A DNA stretch of 64,000 nt from Anthoceros angustus (lineage: Eukaryota; Streptophyta; Anthocerotopsida; Anthocerotales; Anthocerotaceae), in contig MU008169.1 of assembly GCA_010909165.1 (NCBI GenBank), positions 1,550,001 to 1,614,000 on the forward strand, given 5' to 3'. A program made the position numbers and the translations under genes. Shown one piece after another: positions 56,547-64,000 of this stretch (the stretch's first letter is position 1; the number at the start of each line of letters is the position of its first letter). Under the pieces are notes generated by a model. The model ran no database searches and had not been told where the DNA came from. It was given only the letters and a program-made list of their open reading frames with translations.

Positions 56547-58806
56547 TCAGCCCCCTCCAGCTGTATCCATGTCCACAGCACCCCCTTCCTCCCTGAATGA
56601 AACACGTAACCTCAGCACCCCCGCAAGCTTCTTGTCGTTGACGTTGATGACACCACCCCCCGATCCTCCCATGAGGCTGAAAAGAGACTCACCAAGATTG
56701 GGCCTAGTCATCTCTTCCAAGACCTGAGGGGCCTGCATGTATAAATTGTTACCTCCATGGGATATACTTGGCTTGAATATCTTCCCTTCGAACCGTGCAT
56801 CTTTCACCAGCATGTCCATGAACTGAACACAAACACAGCATGCTTAGAAGCCCATTCAAGGCTCGGCGAAGTTTCAAGCCCAAATCCTCCACGCCCATAC
56901 CTTTTGAAGAGTGATTGACGAGTCCACCTCAAGCGGAACACCAGGACTACAAACTAGGCAGACCTCATTCCGGTCGTAACAACCTGTGTATGTGTACACT
57001 CCTTGTGTTCCCACGTACCTGTGGAACACAAGCAGACGTCAAGCTCCCTACAAGGATGACTGGTCTGCACGTATGCACGGACCAACTCCCTGGAAACGAA
57101 GGTTATAGTTTGACCCATACATCATATAGTTATCCATTCCCCGGGCACACATTGTGGCGATTTTTAACGTCTCCAGAGCACAAGCTGCTGCAACAATGGC
57201 ATTTGTCGAAGCTATGGCAGGGATGATATTCTTCACAACACCCTGAACGGAGAGTCATCAGACAAGACAATCCTCAGTAACATGTGGCAGGGACCTTCCC
57301 ATCTCATTCCCAACAAAATGAAATCCACATTGCCGACCTGTGTTAAGGAGTATGTGACACCCGATATATGGAACACTTCAGCTCTGTTAAGAGCCTGCAA
57401 AGCCACGAAAACGGGTTATCACAGTACAGGGGACAACGCTGTCAATCAACCAATAGTGACAAAGGGCAGTGTCTTTGCCCAGCTTGTGTCTCAAATTTAC
57501 CAGCTATAGGTACCTGCTCGTATATCCACCTCATGTGTTCAGAGTTATCAGCATCAAACTCGTCACCAGTTCGATCCTGGATAACAAACCTGGGTAAAAT
57601 AAGTCCTTCGTGCACGACGCCCAAGCAGCGAAAAACATCTACATCACAGCAGCAACGGCACTGGCTCTCGTACCTGACCCCACTGGATCAAGTGAACATA
57701 CTCAATACAGTGGGCTGGCGATCGCGGAGTCTCCGCAAGAGTGCACAAAGGAAAAGTAACCTGAGGCGGAAAAAGCCAAAGGGTGCAATGGAAACAAGGA
57801 GTGATCCCAGGCAAGATCACCCGGGCATGGCCCTTAAATCCTTCGGTACCACCGTCCACCATAGGCTTGACGGTCGACAAGTCAGGACTCCCGTCAGCTT
57901 CATATTCTGGCACCCACACCGCCACCCCATGCATCCATTTACTTCCACTTTCATAACCCTCGAAGTCCAGAAAAGAACGACACCCGCCCTAGCCCGAAGG
58001 ACGCACAATCCGCACATACCAAGGAACCCGCAGACAACAGAATTGATGTAGCTCCTAGCCTCCAGGGAGTCTAAGCCAAGCACTATAATCTGAAACTGCC
58101 GATAAAACTCCACATCCTTCTCCTCTATACGACAGAAATGAGGGACTACGTTAACCCCTCGCACCCGCTGCATAATCCTCTCTGCAGCTACAACAGCCTT
58201 TGGCTTCCCGACATCTGGCATCCTGCATCGTCCAACCAGTAAGCCACCACTCCACACCACACCAGTCACACCTCCACCTTCACCTTCCATACCAGCCACC
58301 CCCGCGCTCACCTGAAGAGAAACTGGCGATTCAAATTGGACACGTCTATCGTATCCATGTCGATGACCTCGATGTTCCCGAACCCCGACAACGCCAGATC
58401 CTTGAGAAGCTCGCACCCGAGCCCTCCCGCTCCGATCACCAGCACCTTGCAGTCGTTTTGCAGCATTTCCCGCATCTGCAAGCCAGGGCCACAGGCGTCC
58501 GTGAGAAGGAATTGCCGCCGCAGCTGGCGCCGGAGCGCAAGCGGCAGCAGGTTCCGGCATCCTTACCTCCGGGCCGGGCTCGAAGCCGGGCCCCGTGAGA
58601 GGCCCCGGGCGCAGGAGGAGGCAGTCGAGGTCGCGCCATCGGCCCTGCGGCGCGGCCCTGGCCTCTGCCATGCCCCTGCCACTTGCGATGCCGCCGCTGT
58701 TCTGCTCCTGACCCTGACCCTGCTCTTGCCCTTGCTCTTGCTCTTGCTCCGCCTCCTCCTCCTCTCCCAGCCCCTGATCGTCTATCTCCCGCAGGCGCTT
58801 CGTCAT
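56547..58806 (-). CDS. UBA3: NEDD8-activating enzyme E1 catalytic subunit (UBA3/ECR1)
   Basis: The start [20 protein letters not shown] at 58806 leads into an unusual Glu/Gln/Gly-rich stretch ([16 protein letters not shown]) before [20 protein letters not shown]. The next exon holds the ATP-binding [20 protein letters not shown] with [20 protein letters not shown] and QFLFR. Then follow [54 protein letters not shown], the catalytic-Cys block [39 protein letters not shown], and the C-terminal ubiquitin-fold domain ([20 protein letters not shown]), ending VDMDTAGGG at 56547. With AXR1 it adenylates and thioesterifies NEDD8/RUB and passes it to UBC12, so activating cullin-RING ligases. An upstream in-frame Met (MWSPSIRECEASA) could lengthen the protein. 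Central exon borders are approximate. Confidence 0.93.
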
Positions 58807-59209
58807 GGCGGACGCCTCACACTCCCTTATGCTCGGGCTCCACATCCAAGCCAGTCTCCTTAGGGAAAAAGGGGTCCTGGGGGCCTCCTCCCCGGTTGCC
58901 GGTTCAACCCCAGGCCCAGGCCTCCTCCTCCCTCCCACTCGACCCACATCGAATCCCCGGCAGAAATACAGATCATTTGTACTCTCCAAACAAGTCTCAA
59001 GTCTCAACCGCATTTGCGTACATAAGGAGTTGGATAAAATCTTTAGAGAGGCCGTCGTTCTATAGGTGATCATTTTGTAGTAAAGAGAACCTACCATGTG
59101 AAATTAGACTTACGAAAGATACAATGGGTTGAAAGTACTATCTTCTAGGAAAATCCCAATCACCAATCTAAATCCAAGTCCTCTCATCCAAGATTGCGCA
59201 TCCCAATCA

Positions 59210-59740
59210 CTAATCAGCCAAGACTACAATGTCTAAGTTCTTCCAAGACTGCTCTCTCTGACCACCAATATTTTTGGCAAATGGTTCTCTCATGTGTGAT
59301 GAGCTCACTTTCTCCATTCCATCGTGTACCACTAAATCTACCACCTCCAAGTGCAATTGACAAAGTCCTTTTTCTACCCTCTTTTTGTTTACAACTAAAC
59401 CTCCTGCCATAGTCTCCTTATTGACGACAGTAGCCTCTGAACCTTTGTCCACAATGGAAGGACCATAGGGGTCCGTGATTGGCTGTGTTTCAACTTCTAG
59501 GGCAGGTTTGATTGACTTGATAAAATCTTTCACCGCTTTACTTCGTACCTCGAATGGTTGTATCAAGTAAGTAAGCTTCTTTTTCGCTAGCATAGGACCA
59601 ATACAAATGCCAACTACAGCTCGTTTTCTGGTGAGTTTGAAGCTGCCTACAATAAAAATTTGTGACCTACATATAGCCGATCAAATGTACCTCCCAATAT
59701 GATAGCATCATAAATATCGGCCATACGAATTGCTGTGAGA
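59210..59740 (-). pseudogene. Processed pseudogene of phosphopantetheine adenylyltransferase
   Basis: Without introns, the minus strand reads YDAIILGGTFDRLYVGHKFL (the nucleotidyltransferase GGTFD-x-x-H-x-GH start, with Tyr for the first His), a stop, then after a frameshift RAVVGICIGPMLAKKK. A 127-aa open part follows (from 59593) with SKAVKDFIKSIKPALEVETQ, PITDPYGPSIVDKGSEATVV, NKETMAGGLVVNKKRVEKGL and LHLEVVDLV. These are the blocks of plant CoaD (PPAT), which makes dephospho-CoA. Stops, a lost motif residue and the AT-rich repeat setting argue for a dead retrocopy, although a diverged active gene elsewhere is expected. Confidence 0.8.
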
Positions 59741-60580
59741 TACCTTGCACCTTCCCATTGTATTAGAATTTAAACACCTTCACTAGTGGAAGGCATTCCT
59801 ATGCCTACGGGTTTATCCTTACGTATGACCTAGAACTAGACATCTTTCCACAATTACCGAAATGCTTAATGATAGATTGCCCAACAATAAGCCCAACTTT
59901 CAATTGCTTTTGTGTGCAAGACCTTTTATGGCGCGGAGCGATATGCCTTCGGCCCCTTCTGCAGGCTGGAATTATACAGGCACCTGGTAGGCGGCCAAAA
60001 CGCATACTTACAATGGTTGTCAACAATGTCATCTTGGGTAGATGATACCTCCAATATGAAGACTTCTATTTCAATGCTTCGTGGAAAAGGAGACTTTATT
60101 ATAAAAAAGAGATGGAAAAATCAATCCACTCCAAAAACAAAGGGGGAAAAACCCAACGAAGGGCACCATGCTAAGGGGATTAGCCCCCACGATCACGCAT
60201 TTCAAAACTACTAGTTACCCGAAGAACTTCGTGGTCAGGGATGCGAAAAGACCTACATACCATCGATGTCAAAGAAGCCGCATCTCCCGCGCTCGTTGTC
60301 GTTCTGTACATTGCGTTGGCTAATGCCCTTTGCTGAGCGATGGAAACCCTATGCCGTAAGAAAACAAGGGGGACGAAGTTGTGACCGTCTTGCATAGAAG
60401 AATACTTGTGAACCTTAGCCATAGCGCTGCCCTATACCAAAGGGCTGAAAAAGTCCTATTTCAATGCTTCCTTTATGTGAGAGGTGGCTAGAAGGCCCGG
60501 AGCCTACATGGTACATAAATGAATTAGTTAAAATTAATTATATTCCGGTCTTGGTCCCTTACTTCCTGAATGTATCCTTG
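59740..60580. other. AT-rich stretch with repeat fragments
   Basis: No gene recognised. Phrases such as GACTTCTATTTCAATGCTTC (60062) and CCTATTTCAATGCTTCCTTT (60452) recall the AT-rich repeats at 30.9-31.6 kb. ACTTGTGAACCTTAGCCATAG (60402) recalls a similar stretch at 34132. These islands may therefore share an element family. Confidence 0.4.
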
Positions 60581-60810
60581 TGTTCACATTAGTGACGACA
60601 AGAAAAGAGGAAGAATGAAGTCTATTTTAGTCCACTTGGACGCCAGCGATTTGAAGACTTCCAATATTCGCCATTCGGTGGAAGACGACATTCTCCATCC
60701 CCATCCGTCTACGTGCTTGTAGGCTGGAGTGACTGAGTTTGATATTCGGATTAGCTTCGATCTCAGCGTCAGATCTGCCCAGAATGGCAGAAAGTTGTGC
60801 ATGTGAGTTT

Positions 60811-63744
60811 TCATCCACTCGAACAAGAAAAAACAGGCGAATGGGGTCGAAGAGAACCCCAGCGTCCCACCATGCACTTGCTCAAGCGTGTCCAGAGTGG
60901 TAAGCTATCGATAGAGTCGACTGTCACGGCTCTGTTCTCTTCCATGTCTGATTCCGACACTTCGAACCCGCTTCTCACGTGCCGTTGCCCCTTCCGAGCG
61001 GTGCTCCTTTCCTCAGAGTGGCGGGCATCCGGCAGCAACGCCTCCTGCAATCCTTCTAAGTTGTCCGCTTTGTCCAGATACATTGCGGATGTGATCACGG
61101 CAGCCACCAAGGCACAAACTCCAGGGAGCGTTGCCAAGACAAGGCGCACGATGGATCTAGGGCAATTGGGTGACTTGGAAGACACAGCACAGGCAGGGGA
61201 ATCGCCTATCACGAGCGATACAAGACAGACAAGCATCAGTCAAGCACGCTCGGAGGGGATGCAGGTGCGGAAGGGTGAGAAACTGACCATGGTAATCCTC
61301 GATAATGTAGAGCGCTATCCCGCATGCCAGCTTCTCGACAAAGCTCAGAGATCCGTACACGAAAGCACAGCCGCTGAGAGTTTTGCCCACCAGTACTCCT
61401 TCCATGCTCGTCGCTGTAACCTGAGATGGCGAGATGGGAATGCAAGCTGAAGCTAGACCACGAGTCTAGCTAGAAGTTCATCCGGGGCAAGAATCGAGGC
61501 AACATATCCAAGACTCTGTCGAGGAAGGTGGATTGAAGCATACCAGGATCATGGCATTTGCCACTCCAACAGCAACAGAGACAGGGTAGATGATGGAACT
61601 GAAGGTGGATTGTATGGAGAAGAACGCTGCCCCGGATAAAACCCATAGAACAGCGCCCCCAGTGAAAACGAGTTTCAATTTGGGGCTGGTCCAGTTGAGC
61701 TCCTGGAAATGACGTACAGGAGACACGAGTTCATGTCAAAACAAGCAGATGAAGTGGCCAGCGCTGAAGTGATCAGACAGCCTTAGCAGAATGTTTTCAA
61801 GAACAGAAATTGGATATCATGTCAGTCAGCTACCTGCATTAGAAGGGAGCATATGAAGCTACATACGTACACAAGAGCTGGCACCTGTGAAACAGTCAGC
61901 AGGAGGAAATTGATGGAGATGGTTATCATGGAATGGGATGTCTGCAGAAAGAAGATTTTTCACGGCTAAAGGGGTACAAAACTGCACTCTGTTCCTTACC
62001 ACCGCTTTGTTGGCCTGTCCCATTTTTAAGTCGTCGATGACAAAGAAAGGAAGAAGGGCCTGCAGATTTGACCTTCACTCAGTACGTTGAAAGAGTTGAT
62101 TCGGAAATGTCTGTTCTGAAAAGACGTAGTGGTGACCCCAGAACTTGTTTAGTTACCCTCAATTCATGGGTTCCGATTCTCACCTGTGAAACATTTGTTG
62201 CAAGGCGTGCAAGCATATAGACTACAGCTACTTGGTAGTAGAGAGGCTTGCGGAACCAAAATAAGGGAGAGACTTTCAACTTGGCGGTTGAAACATCAGA
62301 ATGGTGTGTCAACCTGCGGACAAGACAGGAGGCCTGCACACATGACTGACAAGAGATAGACTCTTTCGTCGTCTGCCGGTGTATACGGTCTTGCTAAGTG
62401 TGCTGCGTAACAAACATGATACAAAAGGATCTCACCTAGGCTCTGACACCAAGCTGAAAAATGAGAACAAACACGCAACCTGTAGCAATAGCCAGCCCTG
62501 CAATCCATCGGTACTGATACCCAAGCCCAATGGTAACAAGGCATGTCAGCTGCACTTCAATCCAGCCAAAGCAAGTTGTTAGCACAAAGATGAAAACCAC
62601 ACATACCTGCCGTTGCACCTGAGTTACTGTGTCAGAAGGCATGGTTTGGAAGACAGTAAAAGCAATCGCGTACAAGAAGAGGTTTGCGAGCTGCACATCA
62701 CATTGCAGTAGATCATTAGGTCCTGGCCTACATCGCAGCCCACAAGTTGCTGCTTGTTCAGCGAGAAGGATAATACTCTTCTGACCATAGTGAATGCATT
62801 GCGACAGCTGTTCAGCGCCACTCTGCTCGTCGCATTTGATGTAATGCAGTTGACCAACGACCTGCAGGATCAACCCCAAAGAGCTTCACATCTCATGTGT
62901 ACGAAGATGGTAGGTGTAATGTGCTGGCAAGATGAGGACGTGAATAATTCGAAGAAAGAAGAGCTGTACATGTGCGAGACTTGGGTTCCAGCCCACCCCA
63001 CGTTGAAAATGGCTGCATACAAACTAGAACCGTACACATGTGCTGCGGTAGAGGTTGCCCCAAGGAGGGTACATGTCCAGCACCCTCCGAACACAGAGGA
63101 GAAGGAGATTGCCACAAGCAGGGAACCCCCCGCATGCCATAGCTTAAATCTCCCAAACTTATCTATCTGAATGCAAGGAGCTGATAAGGCTTGCAGACGT
63201 TATCAAAAACGAAAGGAGCACAATCCACCATGACCATGTGAGATATGAACAAACTCTTAACGATAACAGCACTAAGCCCACTCACCAATTGCCCGACAGA
63301 TAGTGTGCCAATCCCATCCGCCACCTGTCCAGCAAGCATGACAACTCCAGCTTGCCTGAATGCATGACCATCAAATGGTGGCTGTAAGACGAAGGTGCCA
63401 TCAATGGACCAGAAACAGCACAGGCCTGGGACTGTCTTCAACCTGAGCTCACAAGCTAAACCAGAAGCTTACTTTGGTGACAAGCCGACATGAGTGAGGA
63501 AAATCAAAAGGTACGTGAACCAGCAAGCAGCCGTGAGATCGTTCAGCATATGCCCCGTTCCATATGCCAGTATCTGTGGCCTTGTAAGCGGGACCTCCGA
63601 GGGACCGGTGACATCCCCATGCTCCTCTCGGATGCTTAATTCTTGCTGCCCAAGCCTCTCAGCTTTGTGAGGGGCACCGTGGGGCAAATTCGGTCCATCC
63701 AAGAACCGAGAATCTGATGCACCCACGACATGAGGCGAATCCAT
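60811..63744 (-). CDS. MFS transporter, MFSD12-like
   Basis: About eleven exons on the minus strand. The start is MDSPHVVGASDSRFLDGPNL at 63744 with a cytosolic tail of about 55 residues, then LTRPQILAYGTGHMLNDLTA and CWFTYLLIFLTHVGLSP. Next come QAGVVMLAGQVADGIGTLSV, IDKFGRFKLWHAGGSLL with FGGCWTC, FNVGWAGTQVSHM, SMVNCITSNATSRVALNSCR then NAFTMVANLFLYAIAFTVFQ, RLTHHSDVSTAKLKVSPLFW, YYQVAVVYMLARLATNVSQ, LVFTGGAVLWVLSGAAFF and VTATSMEGVLVGKTLSGCAF. The last exon (61190-60811) holds LPGVCALVAAVITSAMYLDK and a long hydrophilic tail. The order matches the MFSD12 / GPH-like family with about 12 helices. The animal member imports cysteine into lysosomes. Plant substrates are unknown, probably at an endomembrane. 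The minor joins are provisional. Confidence 0.85.
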
Positions 63745-64000
63745 GCTCACTCAACGGGAATGGAGATACGATTTAGTACACATATATTCTAATTACTGTA
63801 ACAGCAGCTTCCAATATATCCAACAAGCTCGGATCCGTCCTGGCGTTCATCATGTGCTCGACTCCAGGAATCCGGCCGCTGCAAAGATGCAAATCAAAAT
63901 AAGACAGATGAATGACAAAGGAGGGCCATATCTGCTATCACCTCTGCGCTTAATTGTCCCTCTTGCCATCCTCTCCCTGAGCTCCAGAACGCACCTCAAA
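63745..64000. promoter_or_regulatory. Upstream region of the MFSD12-like gene
   Basis: Contains the 5' leader and promoter by position. No further gene recognised before the window ends. Confidence 0.35.

Overview
The window is nuclear DNA of a land plant. It has intron-rich genes with canonical GT-AG splice sites, a plastid 2-Cys peroxiredoxin, a WAT1-type transporter, a WRKY factor, a PPR-DYW editing-factor locus, and degenerate CACTA, Ty3 and Ty1/copia elements. Short introns (about 80-250 bp), high gene density, a DYW-type PPR locus and a possible axonemal (CFAP77-like) gene suggest a plant with swimming sperm. A bryophyte or lycophyte is most likely; the species cannot be fixed from sequence alone.

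Layout. 1-1769 is the 3' end of a CACTA transposon, with a DUF4216-like coding remnant, TTGTAAA subterminal repeats and a terminal inverted repeat. 2.2-3.5 kb is a degenerate repeat that recurs at 13.3-13.9 kb. WAT1-like transporter (+) 4.27-6.26 kb. Tandem duplications and a SINE-like element lie at 6.9-7.8 kb. Strictosidine-synthase-like gene (-) 9.0-10.46 kb. 10.6-16.1 kb is a repeat-rich island with more SINE-like copies, a coiled-coil/membrane ORF, a PHD-finger gene fragment cut by a SINE-like element, and rearranged Ty3 integrase pieces. Then come 2-Cys peroxiredoxin (+) 16.5-18.2, CFAP77-like gene (-) 18.5-20.1, ELP5 (-) 20.7-21.8 and a frameshifted kinesin-light-chain-related TPR gene (+) 22.2-23.9.

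23.9-34.6 kb is mostly accessory: a 177-aa unknown protein, GC-rich duplications, a tRNA-like SINE head, a repeat-containing membrane ORF, AT-rich repeats and a dead copia element. From 34.7 kb the gene-rich part resumes: RPB10 (+), a plastid-type alpha/beta hydrolase (+), an F-box/JmjC protein (+) and a group III-like WRKY (-). At 45-52.7 kb two ORMDL genes stand in inverted orientation and flank a broken, internally duplicated PPR-DYW locus. Then follow aspartate-semialdehyde dehydrogenase (+), the NEDD8 E1 catalytic subunit UBA3 (-), a processed pseudogene of phosphopantetheine adenylyltransferase (-), and an MFSD12-like transporter (-).

The housekeeping genes are functionally unrelated: tRNA modification (ELP5), transcription (RPB10), sphingolipid homeostasis (ORMDL), aspartate-family amino acids (ASADH), neddylation (UBA3) and redox (2-Cys Prx). 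This is ordinary for a plant nuclear contig. I did not find a clear new multi-gene system. The most unusual structures are the inverted ORMDL pair around the decaying PPR locus, a SINE-like family with a CTT tail and possible 5S rRNA ancestry, a long hairpin inside the CACTA coding remnant, a WRKY zinc finger with a widened first cysteine spacing, and two unknown membrane ORFs in the AT-rich islands. Exon borders were worked out by eye.
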